Shown here: positions 9,794 through 18,996 of the stretch, piece by piece | How positions within the stretch are numbered: the first letter of the stretch is position 1 | How the letters are laid out: each line of letters begins with the position of its first letter | Assembly: GCA_013361935.1 (NCBI GenBank) | Contig: JABFXC010000179.1 | Coordinates: 1 to 37,737, forward strand | Direction: 5' to 3' | Source of the DNA: Gemmatimonadaceae bacterium | GTDB taxonomy: Bacteria; Gemmatimonadota; Gemmatimonadetes; Gemmatimonadales; Gemmatimonadaceae | DNA length: 37,737 bases | Notes under the pieces: generated by a model | Database searches by the model: none | What the model saw: only the letters and a program-made list of their open reading frames with translations | Told to the model about the DNA's origin: nothing | Translations under genes and position numbers: made by a program

Positions 9794-11767
9794 TCAGGAT
9801 TCCCGCTCGTCGTCCGCGGACGAGCGCGAGCTGACGGCCACCGCCGGCTGTCCGCCCGCCGGCGGCAGCACGGTCTCCGCTGGTGCTTCCAGCTTCTGCG
9901 CCGGGACCCAGAGCGTGAACGTCGAGCCGCGCCCGACTTCGCTCTCCACCTCGATCCGTCCGCCTAACGCCTGCGCGAGCCGCTGACTCACGGCGAGCCC
10001 GAGTCCGGCCCCCGATTTCTCGCTGGGCCCGAGCCGGACGAACTCCTCGAAGATCGCGTCCAGCTTGTCGGCGACGATCCCGCGGCCGGTGTCGCGCACC
10101 TCGATCGCCGCCCAGCTCTCGCGATCGGCCGCGCGCTCGGCGGGGTCGCCGTGCACGCGGAGCTCGATGGAGCCGCGCGCGGTGTACTTGATCGCGTTCG
10201 ACAGGAGGTTGCTGAGAATCTGCGTGACTCTCACCCGATCCGTCATCACGATGAACGGCGTGTCCGGGACGTCGACGGTGAGCGTCAGTCCGGCGGCCTC
10301 GGCGACCGCGCGATACTCCTCGCCGCTCGCGCGCACGACGTCGGCGAGGTCGACCAGCTTCAACGAGAGGTGGATGTTTCCGGTCTCGGCGCGCGCCATC
10401 TCGTGCAGATCCTCGATCAGGTCGATCGCGCCGCGCAGGGAGCGGCGAATCCGTCGCACGCTCTCGTGCTGTTCCGCGGACAGCTCGCCGTAGACGCCCG
10501 CGGTCAGCAGCTCCGCGTAGCCGTCGGCGGCGCCCAGTGGATTCTTCACGTCGTGACTGAACCCGCGCATCAGCCGCGAGCGGCTCTTGATCACCCGCTC
10601 GAGCTGCGCGCGTCCGGCGCGCGCCTCGTCGAGCAGCCTCACCTTCTCGTAGGCGAGCATAGCGAGGTGGCCGAAGGTGCGCGCCCAGGCGAGATCGTCC
10701 GCCGCGAACGCCGCCGGCCTCGCGCCGAGCACGAAGAGGGCGCCGATCGGCGCGCCGCCATGGCCGAGCGGGACGACGATCGCCGCGCGCCCGCTCCCCC
10801 CGGGGATCGCCGCCGCGCACCGGCGCTCGTCGGCGCCGAGATCGGGAATCAGAAGGGGCTCGTTCGTCTCGAGCGCGAGCTCGGTGCAGGACCCACCGTA
10901 GGGGATGGTGCTTTCGACGGGCGGTGCATCCTCGCCCGCCGACGCACGCACCACCAGCGTCGCGCCCGCATCGCCGCGGACGGGGGCGATCTGCTCGACG
11001 AAGGCGCTGCGCACCTCGGTGGCGCGCAGCGCCGACTGCACGATCTGCTGGGTCACGTCCTCCACGGTGAACGCCGCCGCGAGCGCCTCCGCGGCTTCGC
11101 GCAGCGCGGCCTCCTGCTGCGCGCGCCGCTCGACGGTGACCGTCAGGCGCCGCTCCCGGTCGCGCAGCGCGCTGACCGCGAACACGGCCGCGAGCGCGAC
11201 GAAGACGAGCGCCGCGTTCACGACGAGGCTCGACCGCTCCGATTCGCGGATGAGCTCGCGGTGCGAGCTCCCCTCGGCGGACAGGTACGTGGCGAGCGAG
11301 GCGATCCCGTCGATCGCCGCCTCGTAGCTCGCGCGCTCGCTGCGCAGCGCGTCGGCGCGCTGCGCGGCCGGCACGCGGTCCTCGACGATCGTGCGGGCGA
11401 TCCGCCGCCATTCGGTGACGCGCTCGCGGATGGCGAAGGTGCGGCCCACCGCCTCGCCGCCGAGCATCCGCGCGAGATCGTCGATCGCGGCGAGCCGCCG
11501 GTTGTCGTCGGCGGCGGCGAGGTAGCGTGCGCGATCCGCGCTGTCTCCGGAGGCGGCGAACCGCTCGAGCGCGGAGGACTCCGTGGTGAGCCCCAGCTCG
11601 AGACGGTCGACGAGCGTGCGCGCGGGCTCGATGACCTCCGTGGTCTCCCGCAGGAGGTGCATGATGCGCCAGGTCTCCCGCGCCGGGATGAGCACGGACG
11701 CGAGGAGCAGCACCACGACGAGTGGAAGCGGCAGCGCGCTCCAGCGTGTCGGAGTCGGCGCGCTCAC
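9794..11767 (-). CDS. Membrane-bound sensor histidine kinase with periplasmic helical sensor and GAF domain
   Basis: A 657-residue kinase. A first membrane helix (about 11-29) and a second (about 184-203) frame a helical periplasmic domain of CHASE3-like or four-helix type (TLVDRLELGLTTESSALERF). A coiled segment leads to a GAF domain (about 225-375, with IPYGGSCTELALETNEPLLIPD), then HisKA with His405 in GFSHDVKNPLGAADGYAELL and HATPase with ILSNLLSNAIKY, DTGRGI and GAGLGLAVS. The H-box Asp-Val-Lys-Asn replaces the common Glu-Leu-Arg-Thr, a known variant. Translation starts at GTG 11767, which overlaps the stop of a small upstream ORF with a very strong ribosome-binding site. The gene converges on the GAF kinase with only 31 bases between their stops; no receiver-domain gene is nearby. 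Confidence 0.9.
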   Translation of the reverse strand: MSAPTPTRWSALPLPLVVVLLLASVLIPARETWRIMHLLRETTEVIEPARTLVDRLELGLTTESSALERFAASGDSADRARYLAAADDNRRLAAIDDLARMLGGEAVGRTFAIRERVTEWRRIARTIVEDRVPAAQRADALRSERASYEAAIDGIASLATYLSAEGSSHRELIRESERSSLVVNAALVFVALAAVFAVSALRDRERRLTVTVERRAQQEAALREAAEALAAAFTVEDVTQQIVQSALRATEVRSAFVEQIAPVRGDAGATLVVRASAGEDAPPVESTIPYGGSCTELALETNEPLLIPDLGADERRCAAAIPGGSGRAAIVVPLGHGGAPIGALFVLGARPAAFAADDLAWARTFGHLAMLAYEKVRLLDEARAGRAQLERVIKSRSRLMRGFSHDVKNPLGAADGYAELLTAGVYGELSAEQHESVRRIRRSLRGAIDLIEDLHEMARAETGNIHLSLKLVDLADVVRASGEEYRAVAEAAGLTLTVDVPDTPFIVMTDRVRVTQILSNLLSNAIKYTARGSIELRVHGDPAERAADRESWAAIEVRDTGRGIVADKLDAIFEEFVRLGPSEKSGAGLGLAVSQRLAQALGGRIEVESEVGRGSTFTLWVPAQKLEAPAETVLPPAGGQPAVAVSSRSSADDERES

Positions 11768-11838
11768 GCTCGCCGTCGGTGTCGGAGGCGTGCGGGAGTC
11801 ATCGATGTGGGCGGTGGACGCCCTTCAGGCGCGGGCAT
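11764..11838 (-). CDS. Possible 24-aa leader peptide translationally coupled to the histidine kinase
   Basis: An ATG at 11838 is preceded, 5 nt upstream, by GAGGAGG, one of the best ribosome-binding sites in the window. The ORF encodes 24 Pro/Arg-rich residues (begins MPAPEGRPPPTS, contains PPP) and its TGA overlaps the GTG start of the membrane kinase (GTGA). The kinase GTG has no good site of its own, so ribosomes probably reach it by reinitiation. The polyproline run could make translation responsive to EF-P, which is inference. Alternatively the leader peptide has no function beyond loading ribosomes. Confidence 0.5.
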   Translation of the reverse strand: MPAPEGRPPPTSMTPARLRHRRRA

Positions 11839-11963
11839 GTGAGCCTCCTCACTGCCAGTCTACCGGCCGTGCTCGCATCCGTCGCTGGTACAGGCGTCGC
11901 GGGCGATGGTACGAATGCACCATCGGCAGCCGCGCGAAGGCGTCGCCATCGGCTTTCCGCCGG

Positions 11964-12626
11964 CTATTCGATGAGGCCGCGCCGCTGCGCGTGGGTCACC
12001 GCCTCCAGGCGGTTGTGGGTGCGCAGCTTCCGGTTGATGTGGTGGAGGTGATTGCGCAGCGTCTGCGCCGAGATGTCGAGAGCATCGGCGATCGCTGCCG
12101 GATTGCCCCCTTCGGCGAACAGCGTGAGGATGCGCCGCTCCTGCTCGGAGAGCGTCTCGACCGGCGCCTGATCCGTGCCGTTCTCGGCGAGCGAGACGAC
12201 CTCGCGCGCGGTGTGGACCATGGCGTTGAACAGCTCCTCCTTCCGCCGCCGGTGCGAGATGTCGTGGGCCAGGCGGATGAACAGTCGTCGTCCCGTGCGC
12301 TGGTTGTCGAAGACGATGGTGGACACGTTCACCCACAGCCGCCTTCCCGACGCGACGCGGACGTCGAGATCGAAGTTGGGGATCCCGCCGGATGCTCCGT
12401 CCCAGTGGCGCGTGGCCGCCTCGGGGCCGCCCGCCAGCGCCCGGGTGCCCAGCGAGTCGCGCGCATCGAGCACCTCGTCGATGTTGCGGCCGAGCACCTC
12501 GTGCGGCGGGAACCCGAACAGTCGCTCGGCGGCGGCGTTCCACGAGCAGATCTCACCTTCCGCGGTCACCGCGTACGCCGCTTCCGCGGTCTGCTCGAGC
12601 AGGGCGAACAACTCGGTTTCAAGCAT
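11964..12626 (-). CDS. PAS domain - LuxR-type helix-turn-helix transcriptional regulator
   Basis: A 220-residue one-component regulator. Residues about 8-130 form a PAS domain (AAYAVTAEGEICSWNAAAERLFG, then LWVNVSTIVFDN and FIRLAHDISHRRR), followed by a short linker and a GerE/LuxR helix-turn-helix at about 155-215 (LSEQERRILTLFAEG, IADALDISAQTLRNHLHHINRKL). PAS probably senses a ligand or redox state and the HTH binds DNA as a dimer. The ATG at 12626 follows GAGGAG closely. It lies upstream of the membrane kinase on the same strand, with about 125 bases before the leader ORF, so the two may be co-transcribed. Targets cannot be deduced. Confidence 0.88.
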   Translation of the reverse strand: MLETELFALLEQTAEAAYAVTAEGEICSWNAAAERLFGFPPHEVLGRNIDEVLDARDSLGTRALAGGPEAATRHWDGASGGIPNFDLDVRVASGRRLWVNVSTIVFDNQRTGRRLFIRLAHDISHRRRKEELFNAMVHTAREVVSLAENGTDQAPVETLSEQERRILTLFAEGGNPAAIADALDISAQTLRNHLHHINRKLRTHNRLEAVTHAQRRGLIE

Positions 12627-12778
12627 CGGCTCCTCGAGGTCCGGTCACGATCCTGCCGCATGGGACAGCTGTATCGCCGCGCGGTACGGACGCTCCATTG
12701 TCGCGCGTCCCCATCGCTGCCCAACATACACTCGTTGCGCGAACGATGATTCATGGGCGGTCACGGCGGAGGAGAGCG

Positions 12779-13279
12779 ATGCATCCGGGGGAGACGATTT
12801 CGTTCGACGGCGCGGGTGTCGCGCTGCCCGCGCGCGCGGTGGCGCTTCGCGGCGAGCACGACTCGGTCCACGAAGGAGTCAGGATCGGACTCGTCGCCGC
12901 GACGGCCATCTGGGCGTGGATCGCGGTCATCGACGCGGTGACCGGTCATCCCTTCCGGACCTTCGCGCTGCTCGGCGGCATCGCCGCGTTCACGGCGGTG
13001 CACTACCTGCTGAACGTCGTGTACGGAATCGTGGTCGTGTCCGCGGTCCACGCGTCGGTACGGGCGCCGAGCGCGATCTTCGGGCTCGGCTTCGTCTTCC
13101 TGATCTTCGAGTTCGCCTTCGCGTTCCTAACGGTCGGGCTGTCGAACGAGGGGCTCGGCGATCTCGCCCGGCTGCTGATCTTCGGTGGAAATCTCGTCGG
13201 AGTCGCGGTGGCGTTCGCGATGATCGCGCGAAGGCATCCGTTGCTTGCGTTACTGCACGCGGCCGAGCACGAGCGCTGA
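12779..13279 (+). CDS. Small integral membrane protein of unknown function
   Basis: A 166-residue protein with four predicted membrane helices (about residues 33-53, 61-83, 97-119, 132-152; segments IGLVAATAIWAWIAVI, FALLGGIAAFTAVHYLL, AIFGLGFVFLIFEFAFAF, LLIFGGNLVGVAVAFAMI). I recognise no family. The start at 12779 is set by a strong GGAGGAG five nucleotides upstream; an in-frame ATG at 12746 lacks such a site. It is divergent from the PAS-LuxR regulator, sharing an intergenic region of about 150 bases, so it may be under that regulator's control (inference). It converges with glpK, 17 bases apart. Confidence 0.8.
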   Translation: MHPGETISFDGAGVALPARAVALRGEHDSVHEGVRIGLVAATAIWAWIAVIDAVTGHPFRTFALLGGIAAFTAVHYLLNVVYGIVVVSAVHASVRAPSAIFGLGFVFLIFEFAFAFLTVGLSNEGLGDLARLLIFGGNLVGVAVAFAMIARRHPLLALLHAAEHER

Positions 13280-13296
13280 CTCGCGCCCGTGCTCGC

Positions 13297-14781
13297 TCAC
13301 CCCTCCTCCCACCCCTTCGCCCGCCCGAGCGCCTTCTCCCACCCGCTCGCGATCCGCTTCCGCTCCGCCGCCTTGATCTCCGGCGCGAACCGCTTGTCCG
13401 CCTGCCACTGTCGCGCGATGTCGGCCTGGCTCTTCCAGTAGCCCACGGCGAGACCGGCAAGATACGCCGCGCCTAACGCTGTCGTCTCCGACACCCGCGG
13501 CCGCACCACCGGGACGCCGAGCAGGTCCGCCTGGAGCTGCATCAGCAGGTCGTTCGCGCTCGCGCCCCCGTCCACGCGCAGCTCCTTGAGCCTGATCTTC
13601 GCGTCGGCCTCCATCGCCTTCAGGACGTCCATCACCTGCAGCGCGATGCTGTCGAGCGCCGCGCGGGCGATGTGCGCCTTCGTCGTGCCGCGCGTGAGGC
13701 CGACGAGCGTGCCGCGCGCGTACTGGTCCCAGTGCGGCGCGCCGAGTCCGGCGAACGCCGGCACGAAGTAGACGCCGCCGGTGTCGCGCACGGTCGCGGC
13801 GAGCGCCTCGACGTCCGGCGCGGCGCGGATGATCTCGAGCCCGTCGCGCAGCCACTGCACGACCGCGCCGGCGATGAAGATGCTTCCCTCGAGCGCGTAC
13901 TCGGTGCGCGACCCGATCCGCCAGGCCACCGTCGTCAGCAGGTTGTTCTTCGACGCGATCGGCTTCGTGCCGGTGTTCATGAGCATGAAGCAGCCGGTCC
14001 CGTAGGTGTTCTTGACCATCCCGGGCTTGGTGCACACCTGGCCGAAGAGCGCCGCCTGTTGGTCGCCGGCGATGCCGGCGATCGGGATCGATCCGCCGAG
14101 CAGCGCGGTCGTTCCGTACACCTCGCTCGACGAGCGCACCTCGGGGAGCATCGCGCGCGGGACGCCGAAGATCTTCAGCAGCTCGTCGTCCCAGTCGCCC
14201 TTCGTGATGTCGTAGAGCATCGTCCGCGACGCGTTCGTCGCGTCCGTCACGTGAACCTTCCCGCCGGTGAGGTTCCAGACGAGCCACGAGTCGACTGTGC
14301 CGAAGGCGAGCTCGCCGCGCGCCGCGCGCGCCCGCGCACCGGGCACGTTCGCGAGAAGCCACTGCACCTTGGTCGCGGAGAAGTAGGCGTCGATGACGAG
14401 GCCGGTCTTCCGCCGGATGACGCGATCGAGCTTCCTCGCCTTCAGCCGGTCGCAGATGCTCGCCGTCCGGCGGTCCTGCCAGACGATCGCGTTCGCGATC
14501 GGCTGCCCGGTCGCGCGGTCCCAGACGACGGTCGTCTCGCGCTGGTTGGTGATCCCGATCGCCGCGATGTCGCCGGCGCGGATCCCCGCCTTCTGCAGCA
14601 CCTCGGCGGCGACGCCGGCCTGCGTGGACCAGATGTCGCGCGGGTCGTGCTCGACCCAGCCTGGTTTCGGGAAGATCTGCGGGAACTCCTTCTGCGCGAT
14701 CGCGGCGATCGCGCCTGCCTGGTCGAAGACGATCGCCCGCGAGCTGGTGGTGCCCTGGTCGAGCGCGAGGATGTATTTCAT
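13297..14781 (-). CDS. glpK: Glycerol kinase
   Basis: A 494-residue FGGY-family kinase, the usual length for GlpK. N-terminal phosphate-binding motif [14 protein letters not shown], then [41 protein letters not shown] and YGTGCFML are all characteristic. It phosphorylates glycerol with ATP to sn-glycerol-3-phosphate, trapping it in the cell. It follows the glycerol facilitator gene with an 18-base gap on the same strand, giving a glpF-glpK operon. No glycerol-3-phosphate dehydrogenase or glpR gene is in the window. An Ala-Leu-Gly near the C terminus uses a TTA codon within CGTTAGGC. Confidence 0.97.
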   Translation of the reverse strand: MKYILALDQGTTSSRAIVFDQAGAIAAIAQKEFPQIFPKPGWVEHDPRDIWSTQAGVAAEVLQKAGIRAGDIAAIGITNQRETTVVWDRATGQPIANAIVWQDRRTASICDRLKARKLDRVIRRKTGLVIDAYFSATKVQWLLANVPGARARAARGELAFGTVDSWLVWNLTGGKVHVTDATNASRTMLYDITKGDWDDELLKIFGVPRAMLPEVRSSSEVYGTTALLGGSIPIAGIAGDQQAALFGQVCTKPGMVKNTYGTGCFMLMNTGTKPIASKNNLLTTVAWRIGSRTEYALEGSIFIAGAVVQWLRDGLEIIRAAPDVEALAATVRDTGGVYFVPAFAGLGAPHWDQYARGTLVGLTRGTTKAHIARAALDSIALQVMDVLKAMEADAKIRLKELRVDGGASANDLLMQLQADLLGVPVVRPRVSETTALGAAYLAGLAVGYWKSQADIARQWQADKRFAPEIKAAERKRIASGWEKALGRAKGWEEG

Positions 14782-14799
14782 CGGAATGGAGTTCGAGCG

Positions 14800-15531
14800 T
14801 CAGGCGGGCCAGATGGCGCGATAGCAGAGCGCGCCGAGCACGCCGCCGAGTACGGGGCCGAGCACGGGAATCCAGGCGTAGCCCCAGTCCGAGCCGCCCT
14901 TGCCCGCGATCGGAAGAACTGCGTGGGCGATGCGGGGCCCGAGGTCGCGCGCGGGATTGATCGCGTAGCCCGTCTGCCCGCCGAGCGAGAGCCCGATCGC
15001 CCAGACGATCACGCCGACGAGGATCGGGCCGAAACCCTTCGCGAGGTCGGAGCCGGGAAGGAGGTTCGCGGGGGAAAGCACGGCGAGGAGCCCGAGCACG
15101 AGCATGAACGTCGCTATGGCCTCGGAGACGATGTTGGTCGCGGGCTTCCGGATCGCCGGGCCGGTGCAGAAGGCGGCGAGCTTCGCGCCCGCGTCTTCCG
15201 TCGCGCCCCAGTGCGGCAGGTAGGTGAGCCAGACGATCACGCCGCCGAGGAAGCCGCCGACGATCTGCGCCGCGATGTAGCCCGGCACGCTCGCCCATGG
15301 GAACTTCCCGATCGCCGCGAGGCCGATGGTCACCGCGGGGTTCAGGTGCGCGCCGCTCACGCTGACGACGCTGTACACCGCGATCGTCACGCCTAACGCC
15401 CAGCCGGTGGTGATGACGATCCACCCCGCGCCGTTGCCCTTCGTCCGGCCGAGGACGACGTTCGCGACGACGCCATCGCCGAACACGATGAGGATCATGG
15501 TGCCGACGACTTCCGCGAGCAGTGGCGACAT
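14800..15531 (-). CDS. glpF: Glycerol uptake facilitator (aquaglyceroporin)
   Basis: A 243-residue MIP-family channel with six membrane helices and the two NPA half-helices: SGAHLNPAVTIG near residue 65 and GYAINPARDLGPR near residue 195. The Asp right after the second NPAR is typical for glycerol facilitators rather than water-only aquaporins. It lets glycerol diffuse into the cytoplasm, where glpK, encoded just downstream, phosphorylates it. I chose ATG 15531 (MSPLLAEVVGTM), which starts at the first membrane helix as in homologues; the frame is open up to 15612 but that extension has no family similarity. No good ribosome-binding site is seen before 15531. Confidence 0.93.
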   Translation of the reverse strand: MSPLLAEVVGTMILIVFGDGVVANVVLGRTKGNGAGWIVITTGWALGVTIAVYSVVSVSGAHLNPAVTIGLAAIGKFPWASVPGYIAAQIVGGFLGGVIVWLTYLPHWGATEDAGAKLAAFCTGPAIRKPATNIVSEAIATFMLVLGLLAVLSPANLLPGSDLAKGFGPILVGVIVWAIGLSLGGQTGYAINPARDLGPRIAHAVLPIAGKGGSDWGYAWIPVLGPVLGGVLGALCYRAIWPA

Positions 15532-15990
15532 GGAGATGTCCGGGTTCGGATGAGTGGCGCGGAGATGATGGCGCGGGGATCGGCCGAGGTCCAGAGCTCG
15601 ACCGGCCGCCAACGAGAAGCGGCCACGGAATGGCGCGGTGGCCGTTCGCCGCTCTCTGCCGCTCTCCAGATGGTTAGGCGCTTCTCACCTACGCGTGAGC
15701 TTCCGGCGCGACGAAACGGACTTCCTGACTGCGGCGCGGCGTCGCGGTTCGACGTCGCGGTAAACAACTGATCGCTGCAGTCCTCAACTCGCGAGGGCAT
15801 CGTGATTTGGCGAGTCCGCGGACGCTGCCCTCGTTCGAGTGCGGGCTCGGTCAGCATGTCCTGAGCGCGGCCCACCGTGTCCGCTACTTCTTTCACATTG
15901 CGAGGATCAATGGGATACCTAACGTCATCCCGGGGCCACTGCAGGCATGGACCCGCGGTGATGTGGCGCCTACCCTAACGTCCGAGAGCA
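15532..15990. other. Intergenic region between glpF and a lipoprotein gene
   Basis: I see no convincing gene here. On the minus strand TTGAGG (15782-15787) and TTTACC (15759-15764) are 17 bases apart and could be a weak promoter for glpFK with a long leader, low confidence. GTCGCGGT is repeated at 15741-15748 and 15754-15761. Three CTAACG-type heptamers or variants lie here (around 15671, 15917 and 15973), related to the octamer described in the findings. Confidence 0.4.
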
Positions 15991-18051
15991 ATGCGATATC
16001 AAATCCTGGTTCGGCGGGTGCTGAGCATTGTACCGATCGTCACGGTGATATGCGCGCTTGGCGCGTGCGGCGACGATGAGACATCACCCACCGCGCCTCG
16101 CTCAGCCGCTGCCGCCGCCGCCGCGCTGGCCGACCTCGCCGATGATGAGCCACCGGGTGCGCACGCGCTCGGCGGGCCGATCACGATGGCGCCTGACGCG
16201 CATCAGTTTTTCGCCGAGGAGATGCATCCGACCGGGATCCGGCTCCCCGAAGGCCTGCCTGTCCGCTTCGTCGCGAGCGGCGAGATCGGTCGCGCAGCTA
16301 CGGCGGGTCTTCTCGATTTCTGCGTGAAGCTCGCGCCTTTCTGTGAGGAAACTGAAGAGGTCCAGGCGATGTTGCATACGCCGCTCCCGCCCTGGGGCGA
16401 TACGACCTGGTTCGGCGACCGACGCGGCTATGCGCAGATGTGGTGGGATGGTCCCGGCGATGCCGACGGAAACACGATCGTCTTCGGCCAGGACCAGCCG
16501 GTGATCCGGACGACCTGGCGCGGAGGAGAGCTCTGGGTCGGCCACACCTTCTGGGAGTGCTACTGGGTGCTGACCGACCCCCACGACTACAGCCAGACCA
16601 AGGGCGACTGCTTCGACATGAGTGGGAAGTGGACGATCGAAGTGGTCCCGGACGATGGCAGCGAAACCGATCCCAAGACAGGGCGTCCGCTCGGTGGTTC
16701 CGCGGTGCTCACCGCGACGCTCACCGCGCGGGACTCGTCGGCACCCGGCAAGCTGCGGCTTGTCGCTCACGCCGCGGCGTCGGACGGATCGACACCGACG
16801 GACCTACACTGGTATTGGATTCCGAACCAGTCGGCGGGAGAGCCGCCCATGGCAGTAGCACCGCGGTCAGTCACCGTTGCTCTCGCTGCGACTCCCATCG
16901 CCCACGTTGCCGCCGCTACGCTGCCCTACGTGACGGAGGAGCGCCGCGCGACGGGCGCCGTGGCGCTGAGTAGCTCGCGGGCATCACGTGCCGCCTCGAC
17001 GCTCACAGCGGGACCGGAACAACCTCTCGCGAGTTGCGAGAATCTCGTGGAATGCGTCGCTGACGTAGAAGGCTCGGCGGGGAAGCTCGTCGTGCAGGCG
17101 CTGGTCGGTGGCGAGGCGTATGCCGCGTCCGCCGAAGTCGGAGATGACTCATGGAAGCTCACATGCCCCACGTCGGTCGCGCGCGCAGCAGCAGCCGGTG
17201 TGGAGTGCAAGGTCGAGCCGGGAAGCGTCGGGACAAAGCTGAAGGTCACTGGGTGGGAGTTCCTTCCCGATGATCCCATCCTTTCGACGATCACTCGCAC
17301 CACCGACGTATCGTCGCTCTCGTGGTCGGGCATGGTCGTGACGCCCGGCACCGTGCGCGTTCACGTCACCGTCGCGGGCAAGGCGGAGATCAGTGAGAAG
17401 AAGCTCGCGGTGACCCCGCGACCCGAGTGGGCCGGCCTCCAGATGCGGGACACGATGACGTACGGGACGACTGACCCCGACTTGCAAGGCGATCAGCCAG
17501 ATTCGCTGGGCAGCCTTGGTCACAACCACCAGAGCTTCCTTACACGGCTGACGCTCGATTCGTCGTACGCCATCGTGCGGGAAGGTCCGAACAAGGATCT
17601 CGCTTACCTGCTCGCGATGCCGTACCTGGTTTCAGACTCGATCCACGTCAACGAGCCGGCGTTGGATCCAGCTTCGGCCTTCACCGCGAGGCAGGCGAGC
17701 CACTATCCTCACCCGTTGCCGAAGCCCCAGCCTGGGCCATGGTGCGCACCGTCGCAGGTCGCGGCTTTCCTTCCGAAGATCAAGCTGCACGAGGGCGTCA
17801 CGTTCGATCCGGATTCGTCGCACGCAGGCATCCTTCGGAAAGCGCTCGCGGCTGCTCGACCGGCAGCCATTCTCGAGGGCTTCGTGGCCAACGTGTCGGG
17901 CCAATCGCCAGCGCGGGCCATCGGCCTACGGCTCGACGCGGTATTCGGTCCGACCATGGCGTCGACCCTCGCCACGGCAGACGACGTGAAGGACGGAGGA
18001 ACGGTCAAGGAGATCATCGTTCCGTGCAACCTCAACTTCTATCATCCCTGA
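15991..18051 (+). CDS. Large lipoprotein of unknown function
   Basis: A 686-residue secreted lipoprotein: the N terminus ends in a lipobox with Cys26 (ICALGAC) followed by GDDETSP, then an Ala-rich linker. I recognise no family. Visible features are an aromatic segment (WWDGPGDADGN, WVGHTFWECYW), Cys residues in probable pairs (FCVKLAPFCEE; ECYW with DCFDMSGKW; SCENLVECVADVEG), beta-rich central parts of immunoglobulin-like character (GKLVVQALVGGEAYAASAEV, WSGMVVTPGTVRVHVTV), and a C-terminal helical part with MPYLVSDSIHVNEPALDP. It is followed after 4 bases by another lipoprotein gene, so the two form an operon. The protein is likely on the outer membrane or in the periplasm. Confidence 0.7.
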   Translation: MRYQILVRRVLSIVPIVTVICALGACGDDETSPTAPRSAAAAAAALADLADDEPPGAHALGGPITMAPDAHQFFAEEMHPTGIRLPEGLPVRFVASGEIGRAATAGLLDFCVKLAPFCEETEEVQAMLHTPLPPWGDTTWFGDRRGYAQMWWDGPGDADGNTIVFGQDQPVIRTTWRGGELWVGHTFWECYWVLTDPHDYSQTKGDCFDMSGKWTIEVVPDDGSETDPKTGRPLGGSAVLTATLTARDSSAPGKLRLVAHAAASDGSTPTDLHWYWIPNQSAGEPPMAVAPRSVTVALAATPIAHVAAATLPYVTEERRATGAVALSSSRASRAASTLTAGPEQPLASCENLVECVADVEGSAGKLVVQALVGGEAYAASAEVGDDSWKLTCPTSVARAAAAGVECKVEPGSVGTKLKVTGWEFLPDDPILSTITRTTDVSSLSWSGMVVTPGTVRVHVTVAGKAEISEKKLAVTPRPEWAGLQMRDTMTYGTTDPDLQGDQPDSLGSLGHNHQSFLTRLTLDSSYAIVREGPNKDLAYLLAMPYLVSDSIHVNEPALDPASAFTARQASHYPHPLPKPQPGPWCAPSQVAAFLPKIKLHEGVTFDPDSSHAGILRKALAAARPAAILEGFVANVSGQSPARAIGLRLDAVFGPTMASTLATADDVKDGGTVKEIIVPCNLNFYHP

Positions 18052-18055
18052 TCCC

Positions 18056-18730
18056 ATGACGCCCAATACCCGCCAACCCACGAGCTCGGCAAACTCCCGA
18101 GCCGCTCGTCGCCGGCTCTTCGGGGCGGCGATGCTTCTCGTCGCAGCCCTCCCGGGTTGCGCCGCGGCGCAGCGCGGAGACTCGATCTCGTTCGAGGCCC
18201 GGCATGCGGCGGATTGCCGGCTCGCAGCGCAGGTCCTCACGACCGGCGAACCGGCTCCGCGACACTCCTGGGCGATGCGCACCATCGCGCGGTGTGCGGA
18301 CCAGGGTCCGCACACACTCGCTCGTCTCTGGAGCAGCCCGCCGACCGATGGCGCGGGCCTGGACGAGCTCATTCGCACCACGCGCCACGTCCGCGATCAG
18401 CGAATCCTCACGGCGCTGATCGCGAGCACAGAGCGCGCGGACGTGGTACCCGAGGCCCGTATGGCCGCGATAGTGCTCGTGGCGACCTATGCGTGGCCGA
18501 GCTTCGACTATTCCTGGCGCATGGCGCTCGACTCGGCGGCGATCAACGCCGGCCGTGGACAGGGGCCGGGAACCGTCACCGATGGATACGCGCTGATGGG
18601 CACGTCGCCCCCTTCGCCCGATGCGGCGGAGCTGGCGCGCGCTGCCGTGAAGAAGTCAGCCGACAGAGATCCCGACGCGAGGATTCGCGATGCCGCATCG
18701 CGGATCGCCATCTACATAGAGCGGCGATAG
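18056..18730 (+). CDS. Small lipoprotein, possibly helical-repeat, unknown function
   Basis: A 224-residue protein. After a positively charged start (RAARRRLFG) comes a hydrophobic stretch ending in LPGC, a fair lipobox with Cys35. The mature part is alpha-helical with repeated short helices (WAMRTIARCADQG, DQRILTALIAST, ARMAAIVLVATYAW, DARIRDAASRIAIYIER) that look like HEAT-type repeats; no family is recognised with certainty. The ATG is 4 bases after the preceding lipoprotein stop, so co-expression and a shared envelope function are likely. Confidence 0.65.
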   Translation: MTPNTRQPTSSANSRAARRRLFGAAMLLVAALPGCAAAQRGDSISFEARHAADCRLAAQVLTTGEPAPRHSWAMRTIARCADQGPHTLARLWSSPPTDGAGLDELIRTTRHVRDQRILTALIASTERADVVPEARMAAIVLVATYAWPSFDYSWRMALDSAAINAGRGQGPGTVTDGYALMGTSPPSPDAAELARAAVKKSADRDPDARIRDAASRIAIYIERR

Positions 18731-18810
18731 AACGACGGGCATCCGGCGGGCAAGTGGGCGACACGCGATCCACTTGCCCACCGGGCGCCCAGGACCGAAC
18801 TTCGCGCCCG

Positions 18811-18996
18811 ATGTCGCGCGACGCTTTCCTCTCCTCCCCCTTCTGGCACGGCTCCATCGACGGTGCGCGCGCGGTGCTCGCCGCGCACCCGGACCTCACC
18901 GGCGCGTCGCTCGACATCCACGTCGCCGCGACGTCAGGCGACGACGTCGCGGTCCGCCGCTTCGACACGCTGCTGGCCGGGGCCACGCGCCGTTAG
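18811..18996 (+). pseudogene. Remnant of an ankyrin-repeat gene (N-terminal piece only)
   Basis: The 61-residue ORF reads like the first 55 residues of bacterial ankyrin-repeat proteins: HGSIDGARAVLAAHPDL, then DIHVAATSGDDVAVRRF, where homologues would continue with more repeats. Instead the sequence ends in DTLLAGATRR at a TAG inside a CGTTAGGC octamer. No ribosome-binding site precedes the ATG. The TAG overlaps the TAA of the convergent dehydrogenase gene (TTAG, 18993-18996). I infer a truncated gene whose 3' end was lost; a functional microprotein is less likely. Confidence 0.45.
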
